From the NCBI GenBank assembly GCA_028820215.1, contig JAPPKD010000101.1, positions 1 to 19,451 on the forward strand: DNA of 19,451 nt, read 5' to 3'. Within the stretch, counting starts at the first letter, position 1, and each line of letters begins with the position of its first letter. The notes below the pieces were generated by a model. It worked only from the letters and a program-made list of their open reading frames with translations, was not told where the DNA came from and did no database searches. The DNA is from Spirochaetaceae bacterium. Its GTDB lineage: Bacteria; Spirochaetota; Spirochaetia; SZUA-6; Bin103. Position numbers and translations under genes: made by a program. Shown here piece after piece: positions 12,583 through 19,451 of this stretch.

Positions 12583-13479
12583 CTACCCCTTCACCGAACC
12601 GATCATCGCTCCCTTGACGAAGTACTTCTGCAGGAATGGATAGAGCAGCAGGATAGGGGCGGTCGCCACCATCGTCGTGGCGAACTTGATGGTGTCGGCA
12701 ATGTTCTCGTGATCGCCCATGGAGCCGACATCGCCGCCGGCGAGCATCGTGTCGGCGGAGTTGGCGATGAGAATCTCGCGGAGGATCAGCGAAATCGGAT
12801 ACTTGATACGATCGCGGAGAAAGATCATCACGTAGAAATAGCCGTTCCAGCGCCCGACGCCATAGAACAGCACCATGGTGGCGACCACGGGCGCGGCCAC
12901 CGGCAGGATGATACGGAACAGGACCGAGAAATCGTGCGCGCCGTCGATCCTGGCGGACTCTTCCAGGCTGTCGGGAATGGTCATGAAATAGGTGCGCATG
13001 ATGATCAGGTTGTAGGCGCTGATCGCGAACGAGAGGATCACCGACCAGTGGCTGTTGAGCAGCCCGAGCGAGCGCACGGTCAGGTAGAAGGGAACCAGCC
13101 CGCGTTCGAACAGCAGCGTGACCACGGCCATCACCATGATGACCGGTTTCCAGTAGAGGTTCTTGCGCGACAGCACGTAGGCGGCGAAGCTGGTCAGCAG
13201 CAGGTTGACCGCGGTGCCGACGGCGACCAGGTGAATCGTGTTGAGGAACCCGCGGAGGATCATGGGGTTGTTGAATACCAGCCGGTAGGCGGCGCCGCTG
13301 AAGCCCAGCGGACCAACCAGCGGGCCGGTATGGGCCATCAAGCGATAGCCGTCGCTCAGCGACGCGACGAGCACGTAGTAGAGCGGATAGAGCATGGTGA
13401 CGCACAGGACGATGAGGAGTGCACCGTTCACGGAATCGAACAGCAGGCTGCCGACGGAACGCCGGTGATGAGCTGCCAT
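12583..13479 (-). CDS. Sugar ABC transporter permease (CUT1, LplC/YtcP type)
   Basis: 298 aa. It is an inner-membrane permease with about six helices, starting at LLIVLCVTMLYPLYYVLVASL (21-41). The EAA loop that contacts the ATPase reads EESARIDGAHDFSVLFRI (173-190), followed by ILPVAAP. The segments MTIPDSLEESA and GVGRWNGYFYVMIFLRD, and the end LLYPFLQKYFVKGAMIGSVKG, are diagnostic of the LplC-type permeases that import oligosaccharides. It begins 8 bp after the stop of the partner permease without its own ribosome site, so translation is probably coupled. No ATPase gene follows, and the next gene is convergent. As in Bacillus systems that share MsmX, an ATPase encoded elsewhere probably powers it. 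Confidence 0.93.
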   Translation of the reverse strand: MAAHHRRSVGSLLFDSVNGALLIVLCVTMLYPLYYVLVASLSDGYRLMAHTGPLVGPLGFSGAAYRLVFNNPMILRGFLNTIHLVAVGTAVNLLLTSFAAYVLSRKNLYWKPVIMVMAVVTLLFERGLVPFYLTVRSLGLLNSHWSVILSFAISAYNLIIMRTYFMTIPDSLEESARIDGAHDFSVLFRIILPVAAPVVATMVLFYGVGRWNGYFYVMIFLRDRIKYPISLILREILIANSADTMLAGGDVGSMGDHENIADTIKFATTMVATAPILLLYPFLQKYFVKGAMIGSVKG

Positions 13480-13487
13480 CGCTGACG

Positions 13488-14462
13488 CTACCAGAGGCTC
13501 GTTTCGTTGACGCGGCGGCTGATCGCGTTGGCGATGACCACCAGCGCCAGGTTGATGAGGGAGTTGAACAGTCCCACGGCGGTGCCGTAGCTCCAGCTGA
13601 AGTCCAGCAGCCCCTTGCGGTACACGAACGTGGAGATCACGTCGGCCGTCTCGTAGATCGAGGGGTTGTACAGCAGGATGATCTTCTCGTGTCCGACGGT
13701 CATGAGCTGGCCCAGCCGCAGGATCAGCAGGACGACGATCGTGGGAGCGATGGATGGCAGGGTGATGCGCAGGAGCTGCCGGAACCGGTTGGCCCCGTCG
13801 ATGGTGGCGGCCTCGTAGAGCTGCGGGTCGATCGCCGACAGCGCCGCCAGATAGATGATGCTTCCCCACCCGATCTCCTGCCAGATGCCGCTGCCGATGT
13901 AGAAGCCGCGAAAGTAGCGGGGATCCTGGAAGAAGGGTATCGGCTCCGCGCCGAACCAGCCGCGCATGTCGTTGAACAGGCCGCCGCCTTGTGAGAATTC
14001 CAGCAACAGTCCGGCGACCACCACGAGCGAGATGAAGTGGGGGAGGTAGGTGAGGCTCTGCACGGCGCGCTTGAACGGGGTTACGCGCACCTCGTTGATC
14101 AGCAGCGCCAGGATGATCGGCGCCGGGAATCCCCAGACGAGACTGAGGACGCTGAGCAGGATCGTGTTGCGAATGATGCGGAACGCGAAGTAGGACTGAA
14201 AGAAGTCCTCGAAGTACTTGAGACCAACCCACGGGCTGCCCAGAATGCCGAGGGCCGGCGTGAATCGCTTGAACGAGATGACCAGCCCGAACATCGGGAC
14301 GTAGTAGAAAATGAGGAAGAACGCCACCACGGGCACCGCCATCAGGTAGACGGTGCGGTTGCGGACGAAATCCTTCCTGAGCATGCCGCCGTATCCGGCT
14401 CCCAGAAACTTCGGCCGATGTACCAGCTCCGGCGTTACCGTACTCTCGCGTTCTGCCATCAC
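13488..14462 (-). CDS. Sugar ABC transporter permease (CUT1, LplB type)
   Basis: 324 aa from a GTG at 14462; an ATG follows immediately at 14459 and either may be used. GGAGGAG (14475 down to 14469) sits six bases before the GTG, favouring it slightly. The LplB pattern is clear: YLMAVPVVAFFLIFYYVPMF (39-58), FKRFTPALGILGSPWVGLKYF, the EAA loop YEAATIDGANRFRQLLRITL (216-235) followed by PSIAP, and a C-terminus GLFNSLINLALVVIANAISR. It pairs with the LplC-type permease to form the channel of a binding-protein-dependent importer. A strong hairpin lies just upstream, between it and the binding-protein gene. Confidence 0.94.
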   Translation of the reverse strand: MMAERESTVTPELVHRPKFLGAGYGGMLRKDFVRNRTVYLMAVPVVAFFLIFYYVPMFGLVISFKRFTPALGILGSPWVGLKYFEDFFQSYFAFRIIRNTILLSVLSLVWGFPAPIILALLINEVRVTPFKRAVQSLTYLPHFISLVVVAGLLLEFSQGGGLFNDMRGWFGAEPIPFFQDPRYFRGFYIGSGIWQEIGWGSIIYLAALSAIDPQLYEAATIDGANRFRQLLRITLPSIAPTIVVLLILRLGQLMTVGHEKIILLYNPSIYETADVISTFVYRKGLLDFSWSYGTAVGLFNSLINLALVVIANAISRRVNETSLW

Positions 14463-14483
14463 GGTGTTCTCCTCCGGACAAGA

Positions 14484-14514
14484 GAGCGGCCCGGCATCGG
14501 CTGCCGGGCCGCTC
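14484..14514 (-). other. Intercistronic hairpin between binding-protein and permease genes
   Basis: GAGCGGCCCGGCA (14484-14496) and TGCCGGGCCGCTC (14502-14514) form a perfect 13-bp stem around a 5-base loop. In the minus-strand transcript it lies about 40 bases after the binding-protein stop and 8-9 bases before the permease ribosome site. No U run follows, so full termination is unlikely. Such stems in transporter operons (malE-malF is the classic case) protect the upstream message from 3' decay or lower read-through, keeping the binding protein in excess. Confidence 0.75.
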
Positions 14515-14553
14515 CTAGGTATCGCACGGGAAGCCGGGCGTCAAAAGGGCGCG

Positions 14554-16140
14554 TCAGCGTGCGTTGTACCTCGCCAGTCCGGCCTGCTTGATCTCGATGG
14601 CGCGCTCGATGCCCATCTGCTGCAGCCGGTCCTGGAACGCGCCGAAGTTGACCAGCGGCTCCTGCCCGGTGATGAACTTGACGAACATCTCTTCCACGTA
14701 GGTCTCGATATCGCTCATCATCTCGGCCAGCTCCTCGGCTTCCTCCGGGGTTGCGGTCACCGCCGGCAGCATGTGCTTCGCCGCGTCGGTCTGCCCCCAG
14801 ATCACGACCGCGTTGCGCTGCTGCGGGCGTCGCGCGTACTGGTACATGTAGCGCCGGTCCTGCACGATCGGACCGCTGTAGAAGGACCGGGTGTACAGGC
14901 CCCCCATCTGTGACAGGGTCCGACCGTCGGGGTCGCTGTTCATGACGTCCGTGTAGACCGGCCAGCGTTCGCCCTCGAATCCCGGGTAGCTGGTCGACCA
15001 TTCGTAGCTCTCTCCCTCAAGGCCGAAGTTGAACAGGACGTGCCCCTCATCTCCGTAGGCGAAGTCGGCAAACTCCGCGGCCAGCTCGACGTCGCGCGCC
15101 TGCGTCGTGATCGCCATGCCGCTGCCGCGCACCGGGTTGTCGCGCTGGCCGAAGAACGGGGTGTCGCCCTCGTTGAGCACCGGGTATGGGGCGGCGACGA
15201 TGTCGAAGGTGCCCTTGCCCCCGTTGGCGTCCAGGTAGGCGCCGATGCCGGAGCCGGTGTACGAGGTCCAGGCGCCGGTTTCGCCGTTGAGGATCTTGGC
15301 GTTGAAGGTGTTGCGCTCGTTGCTGAAGAACTCCGGGTCCACCAGTCCGCGGTCGAACCAGTCCTTGAAGTACGCCAGGAAGTCGCCGAACGCGTCCTCG
15401 TAGGGGCCGAAGTGCACCTGGCCGCCGCCGTCCTGGTGAAAGCTCCAGGTGGTGCCGAACGGCTGAATGAAGGCGTTCCCCGGTCCGTTGGTGCCGCGCC
15501 CGCGGCGGAAGTTCGTGAACGTCAGGGGGTATTCGACCAGTCCCTCGGACTTCATGCTGGAAAGCACCTCGTCCCACTCGTCGAGCGTCTCCGGCACCTC
15601 AAGGCCGAGCTGGTCCAGCCAGTCGGAGCGGAGCTGCGGACCGTAGAACACCATCAGGTAGTCGTCACCGCGGATGAACGGGAAGATGTAGTGAGTGCCG
15701 CTGTCGGTCTTGACGGCCTTCAGCCACTCGGGATGCTTGGCGTACAGCGCGCTCAGGTTGGGTGCGTGGGTGGCGATCACGTCGTTCAACCGGATGATGA
15801 CGCCGTCCGAGATCGCCTTCTCCGGGCCGCCGGGATACCCGGTCGTCCAGCGCGTGTAGATCATGTCCGGCAGCTCGTTGGATGCGATCATCAGGTTGAA
15901 CGCCTCCGTGTCCTGCCCCTGCGCCGGATGGATGAAGGTGACGTCGATGCCGGTACGGCGCATCACCTCCTGGTAGAGCGGAGTCTCCGCCAGGTTCGTC
16001 ACCGAAACCGACGCGTTGTGCCACAGCCCTTCCCAGATGGTCAGCTCGCGCGGGCCTTCGGCCGAGCTCTCGTCAGCCGGTGCTGCGTGTACCAGGCCGG
16101 CGGCACAGAGAGCCGCCGCCACGATCAACAGTCTCTTCAT
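14554..16140 (-). CDS. Extracellular sugar-binding protein (LplA/LipO type)
   Basis: 528 aa from the ATG at 16140, with GGAGG five bases upstream. The N-terminus MKRLLIVAAALCAAGLVHA is a Sec signal peptide, probably cut after VHA. The only cysteine (C12) lies too early and lacks a lipobox, so a soluble periplasmic protein is more likely than a lipoprotein. LPDMIYTRWTTGYP, GVIIRLNDVIATHAPNLSAL, SDWLDQLGLEVPETLDEWDEV and the long C-terminal lobe ending in an Asp/Glu-rich helix match the large oligosaccharide-binding proteins that accompany LplB/LplC permeases. It delivers substrate to the permeases encoded downstream. No glycosidase or lyase gene is adjacent, so the sugar is unknown. The AraC regulator gene ends 147 bp upstream. 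Confidence 0.93.
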   Translation of the reverse strand: MKRLLIVAAALCAAGLVHAAPADESSAEGPRELTIWEGLWHNASVSVTNLAETPLYQEVMRRTGIDVTFIHPAQGQDTEAFNLMIASNELPDMIYTRWTTGYPGGPEKAISDGVIIRLNDVIATHAPNLSALYAKHPEWLKAVKTDSGTHYIFPFIRGDDYLMVFYGPQLRSDWLDQLGLEVPETLDEWDEVLSSMKSEGLVEYPLTFTNFRRGRGTNGPGNAFIQPFGTTWSFHQDGGGQVHFGPYEDAFGDFLAYFKDWFDRGLVDPEFFSNERNTFNAKILNGETGAWTSYTGSGIGAYLDANGGKGTFDIVAAPYPVLNEGDTPFFGQRDNPVRGSGMAITTQARDVELAAEFADFAYGDEGHVLFNFGLEGESYEWSTSYPGFEGERWPVYTDVMNSDPDGRTLSQMGGLYTRSFYSGPIVQDRRYMYQYARRPQQRNAVVIWGQTDAAKHMLPAVTATPEEAEELAEMMSDIETYVEEMFVKFITGQEPLVNFGAFQDRLQQMGIERAIEIKQAGLARYNAR

Positions 16141-16287
16141 GACAACCTCCAGTGTTGCGTGTCGATCGCACCATGGTCCCGTCTCCTTCGGAGCCTGTAA
16201 ATCGCGGAGTCGGCACATCCATCGCCGAAACGGGAGGTTTCGATATCGTATTTCGCAGATGTGTCGCGGATCGTGCAGCGGTTCCCG
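16141..16287 (-). promoter_or_regulatory. Control region of the sugar ABC operon (candidate)
   Basis: This 147-bp gap is the only space for a promoter between the AraC-type regulator and the binding-protein gene. It includes CGAAAC/GTTTCG arms (16226-16231 and 16237-16242, loop GGGAG) next to the 8-bp palindrome CGATATCG (16241-16248). It also has the most A/T-rich stretch nearby, which on the minus strand reads GAAATACGATATCGAAAC and includes TACGAT as a weak -10 candidate. No good -35 is evident. An AraC-family activator binding here would fit, but no direct-repeat operator is clear. Confidence 0.4.
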
Positions 16288-18588
16288 TCAGAACGTCTGG
16301 GCTTGCAGCGTCGTCTTGTATTCGCCGGGAGTGACCCCTTCGTGCTCCTTGAAGCCGCGGATCAGGGCGTTGCTGTCGGCGAAGCCTGTCCGCGCTGCGA
16401 TCTCTCGCACCGTGAGCTCCGTCGTCTCGATCAGGTGTTTGGCCTCTGCGACGCGCAGGTTCTTGATGTAGCTGCTGATGCCGACCCCGAACTGCTCGCG
16501 GAAGAAGCGCCCGATGTAGGCGCTGTTGCGTTGTACGTGGTCGGCGACGGCCTCCGGACCGAGATTGCGCTCGTAGCAGTGGCTCTCGATGTACTCGACG
16601 ATCGCCTGCCGCAGGTGCTCGGTATGCGACGTGCGCCGGCCGCGCACGTGCCGGCATACCTCGGTGAGGATCGTCTTCATCTCCTGCTGCAGTCGCTCCA
16701 GGGAGCGGCAGGCGGTGAGGCGCGCCACCGGCTCGATGCGCGCCCACAATTCGGCATCTTCTTCGCCGGCGAGCAACGAGTCCATCGTCTTGATCATGGT
16801 CGAGATCAAGTCGAACATCAGACAGCGCGCCATCTCGATCGACAGCCGCGGCTGCGCGAAGTTGGCGGCGTAGATCGATTCCAGTATCGCGCCGGCGGCG
16901 TCGTCGTTTCCGGCCTTGATCGAGTTGATCAGCCGGATCTCGTCGTCGAGGGGGTAGTGGTATGCCGGCCCGGTGATGACGACGTCGGTGAAGCGAATGG
17001 GGTCCGAGCCGCCCTTCACCAGCCGGTATGCCAGCGCGGCCCGGGCTTCGCGCAGCAATGATGCCACATCCGCCAGCGAGTGCGCGTCGCTGACACCGAC
17101 GGCCGAGGTGACGCCGAAGTGTTCCTCCAGGTCGCTCTTCATGCCGGCAAGCGCGGCGATCACGATCGCCGTGTTCGGCCGCTCCGTGCTCACCAGCAGG
17201 CCCGTTCTCCCAGCGAGGTCCGGCACCGTGAGGATCTGCTGTCCGGGCCGGTGTCGGTAGCGGTCGAGAAAGGCCTCCACCGACTCGCGCGACACCCCGG
17301 CAGGTTGATCGATCTCAACCAGGGCGAGGTACAGGGTTTCGCAGGTGAACGCGAACCCGAAGCGCCGCAGGTTCGCTTCGATCTCGGGGGCCCGAAGTGC
17401 CCCGTCGCGGAGCAGACGGCGCAGGTAGCTCTGCAGCAGCAGCGGCCGCGACCGGGTCAGCTCCTGGCGCAGTCTGCGGTCCTCCCGCAGCGTGTTCTGC
17501 ACGGATCCGGTGATGAGCGCGAACTCGTCCGATTGCAGCGTCAGGGTGCCGTTCGCGTCCGGCTTCACCAGTGCGATCAGATCCTGGATCGGCCGATACC
17601 GGATGGACGCCATCCAGTAGATGAGCAGCCCGGCGATGACCACGCCGACGGCCAGCGCCAGGAGCGCGTAGCGGTAGAGGCCGGCGAACCGGTGCGCGTA
17701 CAGGCTGCCGGGCACCAGGGAGACGTAGTACCAGTCGACGACGTCGGACCGCACGGCGCTGACGGTGTAAGTCTCGTCACCCAGTGTGATCCGGTCGACG
17801 ACTCCGCTGGCGAGTGCCTCGGCACCGGCGGCCTCGATCTCCCGAGGGTCCAGGACGGTCTCCGACGAGGCGACGACGCCGAGCTCCTGGTGGTAGACGA
17901 GCTGAACCGAGTCTGGCGTCCAGGCGGTCTCGGCAAAGATCCTCTCGAACAGGTCGCGAGCGACGTGGACCACCAGCCAGCCGTGCGGGGTGCCTGTGCG
18001 CTGCCACGCCGGCAGCGGGGTGACCATCTCCACGGTGTCGCTCACCACCTCGGAGAGACTCATGCTCTGCGACGGGCGGAAGCGCGGCGCAGTGGCGTCC
18101 GAGAACGCCCCGAGCCACGCGTCGTAACCGGTCTCCAGCAGCGGCCTCTGCGCCATCTGGTAGTTGGCCGTGGTGAAGTAGCCGCGCGGCGAGATCACCA
18201 TGTCGAGCTTCGGGAGGTAGACGTAGAGATCGGCGCTGCCGGTGCTGGAGGTGTCGTAGCCGTAGAGGTCGCTGGCGATCCGGTATGCACGGTAGTACTC
18301 GTCGTTGGATACCGGCAGCGACTCGAAGAGCATGCCGCCGAGCGTGACGTGATTGGTGACCATGGAGTTGAGTTGCACGACGTCGCCCATGACGGTGTCG
18401 AGGAAGGACTTCATCTGCTGCAGGAGCAGCTCGTTGGCGCGGCCGGCCTCCGCGTTGAGGATCGAGCGTGCGCGGTTGAACACCAGTGCGCTGAAAACAA
18501 CCGGTACGATCAGGATCAGCAGGAACGAGAGCAGGTAGGTGTAGAACAGCCGGCCCTTGTGGCGTGACCCATGCATGCGCGGTTCCAT
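16288..18588 (-). CDS. Membrane-bound AraC-family regulator with extracytoplasmic sensor
   Basis: 766 aa from the ATG at 18588; an ATG at 18576 with GGAA upstream is as plausible, and the open frame beyond has only a TTG start. A first membrane helix (about 14-37) and a second (about 307-326, LLALAVGVVIAGLLIYWMAS) enclose a roughly 270-residue outer domain that looks like a Cache-type sensor. A coiled linker (EDRRLRQELTRSRPLLLQSYL) leads to a middle region of about 250 residues. The last 107 residues form the AraC/XylS double helix-turn-helix: LGPEAVADHVQRNSAYIGRF, then LTVREIAARTGFADSNALIRG. Two-helix AraC proteins of this build are typical partners of LplABC-type importers in Paenibacillus-like genomes. 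It probably activates the downstream transporter genes on sensing an external sugar. Confidence 0.9.
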   Translation of the reverse strand: MEPRMHGSRHKGRLFYTYLLSFLLILIVPVVFSALVFNRARSILNAEAGRANELLLQQMKSFLDTVMGDVVQLNSMVTNHVTLGGMLFESLPVSNDEYYRAYRIASDLYGYDTSSTGSADLYVYLPKLDMVISPRGYFTTANYQMAQRPLLETGYDAWLGAFSDATAPRFRPSQSMSLSEVVSDTVEMVTPLPAWQRTGTPHGWLVVHVARDLFERIFAETAWTPDSVQLVYHQELGVVASSETVLDPREIEAAGAEALASGVVDRITLGDETYTVSAVRSDVVDWYYVSLVPGSLYAHRFAGLYRYALLALAVGVVIAGLLIYWMASIRYRPIQDLIALVKPDANGTLTLQSDEFALITGSVQNTLREDRRLRQELTRSRPLLLQSYLRRLLRDGALRAPEIEANLRRFGFAFTCETLYLALVEIDQPAGVSRESVEAFLDRYRHRPGQQILTVPDLAGRTGLLVSTERPNTAIVIAALAGMKSDLEEHFGVTSAVGVSDAHSLADVASLLREARAALAYRLVKGGSDPIRFTDVVITGPAYHYPLDDEIRLINSIKAGNDDAAGAILESIYAANFAQPRLSIEMARCLMFDLISTMIKTMDSLLAGEEDAELWARIEPVARLTACRSLERLQQEMKTILTEVCRHVRGRRTSHTEHLRQAIVEYIESHCYERNLGPEAVADHVQRNSAYIGRFFREQFGVGISSYIKNLRVAEAKHLIETTELTVREIAARTGFADSNALIRGFKEHEGVTPGEYKTTLQAQTF

Positions 18589-18730
18589 CCAGTCTGCCGG
18601 GCACCGCCGTGCATCCTGAAAGGTCCGCCCGCGCGGGAGTCGTTCGCTGTGGCGCGACAATCAGGATCTGGGTCGATGTCGCGGCTTTCCCGAAGCGTGG
18701 CCGCACGGCCGCGGATTTGCAAGGGCCGGG

Positions 18731-19405
18731 TCAGGAAGGCTTGAGGCCGCGGCGGCCGACGACGCTGCAGATCGGGCAGTCGGCTGGCCGGTGGCGGCGA
18801 GCCGGACAGTGGGTGCGGCCGAAGATGATGATCTGCAGGTGCAGGCGGCTCCAGAGCCGCTGCGGGAAGGTGCGCTTCAGGTCGCGCTCGGTGCGCGCCA
18901 CGCTGCGGCCCGGCGACAGCCCCCAGCGGTACGCCAGGCGGTGGATGTGGGTGTCCACCGGGAAGGCGTCCGCGCCGAACGCCTGCGCCAGGACCACCTG
19001 CGCGGTCTTGGGCCCCACGCCGGGCAGCGCCTCGAGCTCCTCCTGCGTGCGCGGCACCCGGCCGCCGTGCTGTTCCAGCAGGATGCCGGAGGTCTCGCTG
19101 ATGCTGCGCGCCTTGCTCGGCGCCAGCCCGCACGGCCGGATGATGTCTTCTATGGTGGCGACCGGCAGCACGGCCATCGCCGCGGGAGTGGATGCGCGGG
19201 CGAAGAGCGCCGGGGTGATCTGATTGACCTTGGCGTCGGTGCTCTGCCCGGACAGGATCACGGCCACCAGCAAGGTGAACGGGTCACGGTGGCGGAGCGG
19301 GATCGGCACGTCGCCGACCAGGTCGTCGAGCGCCTCGACGATGAACGCGGCCTTGGCGGTGCGGCTGCGCCGGTCGACGGCCGGGGCGGCCTCCAAAGGG
19401 TGCAT
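18731..19405 (-). CDS. nth: Endonuclease III-like DNA glycosylase/AP lyase
   Basis: 224 aa, close to E. coli Nth (211 aa). AGGA lies five bases before the ATG at 19405. The helix-hairpin-helix LPGVGPKTAQVVLA (127-140) carries the catalytic lysine K133, and the catalytic aspartate is D151 in FPVDTHIHRLAYR. LSGQSTDAKVNQITP (51-65) corresponds to LSAQATD...VN in E. coli. It removes oxidised pyrimidines and cuts the resulting abasic site. The C-terminus has only three cysteines (C200, C210, C213), spaced x9 and x2, and the protein ends eleven residues later. The usual 4Fe-4S motif is C-x6-C-x2-C-x5-C, so the last ligand is missing and the first spacing is longer. The regulator gene lies 142 bp downstream on the same strand. 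Confidence 0.92.
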   Translation of the reverse strand: MHPLEAAPAVDRRSRTAKAAFIVEALDDLVGDVPIPLRHRDPFTLLVAVILSGQSTDAKVNQITPALFARASTPAAMAVLPVATIEDIIRPCGLAPSKARSISETSGILLEQHGGRVPRTQEELEALPGVGPKTAQVVLAQAFGADAFPVDTHIHRLAYRWGLSPGRSVARTERDLKRTFPQRLWSRLHLQIIIFGRTHCPARRHRPADCPICSVVGRRGLKPS

Positions 19406-19451
19406 TCCATTCCTGTGACGACTGGGGAAGAGAAGCCCTCCCAGAGACTGA

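Noticed and set aside
17080..18567. 495-codon open frame on the plus strand
   Set aside because: It is antisense to the AraC-type regulator, with no recognisable domain and an unusual Gln/Arg/Val-rich composition.
18589..18730. Promoter or terminator between nth and the AraC regulator
   Set aside because: The gap has short GC palindromes (such as CCCGCGCGGG) and a spaced ATCCTGA/TCAGGAT pair, but no convincing -35/-10 pair or T-run terminator.

Overview
The window is very GC-rich, gene-dense bacterial chromosomal DNA with short intergenic gaps and no tRNA, rRNA, CRISPR array, transposase or phage structural gene that I can recognise. Sixteen protein genes can be supported, plus the likely last codons of one that enters from the left. 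The LplB/LplC-type sugar ABC cassette with a two-transmembrane AraC regulator, the stand-alone creatininase and sugar-phosphate-isomerase-like genes, and the base composition would suit a free-living or host-associated high-GC spirochaete or a similar heterotroph. That taxonomic guess is inference only.

Left part, + strand (1-3241): a Fic-domain protein (24-590), a GGWA-type nucleotidyltransferase (603-1250), a 260-bp dyad-rich gap holding two related 16-bp palindromes, and an OLD-like AAA ATPase whose C-terminal TOPRIM-like part seems to lack the catalytic Glu (1511-3241). This resembles an accessory or defence-type island of nucleotide-handling proteins.

Centre-left, + strand (3323-7757): an SDR oxidoreductase, then a GT2-GtrA fusion built like the type III dolichol-phosphate-mannose synthase of archaea. 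It overlaps by 8 bp an 831-aa membrane protein with a TMTC-like GT-C domain and a long TPR tail. Together the last two look like a bacterial counterpart of the eukaryotic DPM1-TMTC protein O-mannosylation route: one gene makes the polyprenyl-phosphate-sugar and the next transfers the sugar to protein.

Centre (7786-12564): a tight minus-strand operon runs from a TIM-barrel sugar isomerase/epimerase to exonuclease III and a small MerT-like membrane protein. A creatininase-family amidohydrolase diverges from it across only 31 bp. Then come an M48 metallopeptidase (-) and a divergent NUDT6-like Nudix hydrolase (+).

Right part, all minus strand (12583-19405): endonuclease III, a membrane-bound AraC-type regulator, a large solute-binding protein and two sugar permeases. 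No ATPase gene is present in the transporter cassette. A perfect 13-bp hairpin sits between the binding-protein gene and the first permease gene, where it could set the excess of binding protein over permease. The endonuclease III lacks the fourth cysteine of the usual iron-sulfur motif.
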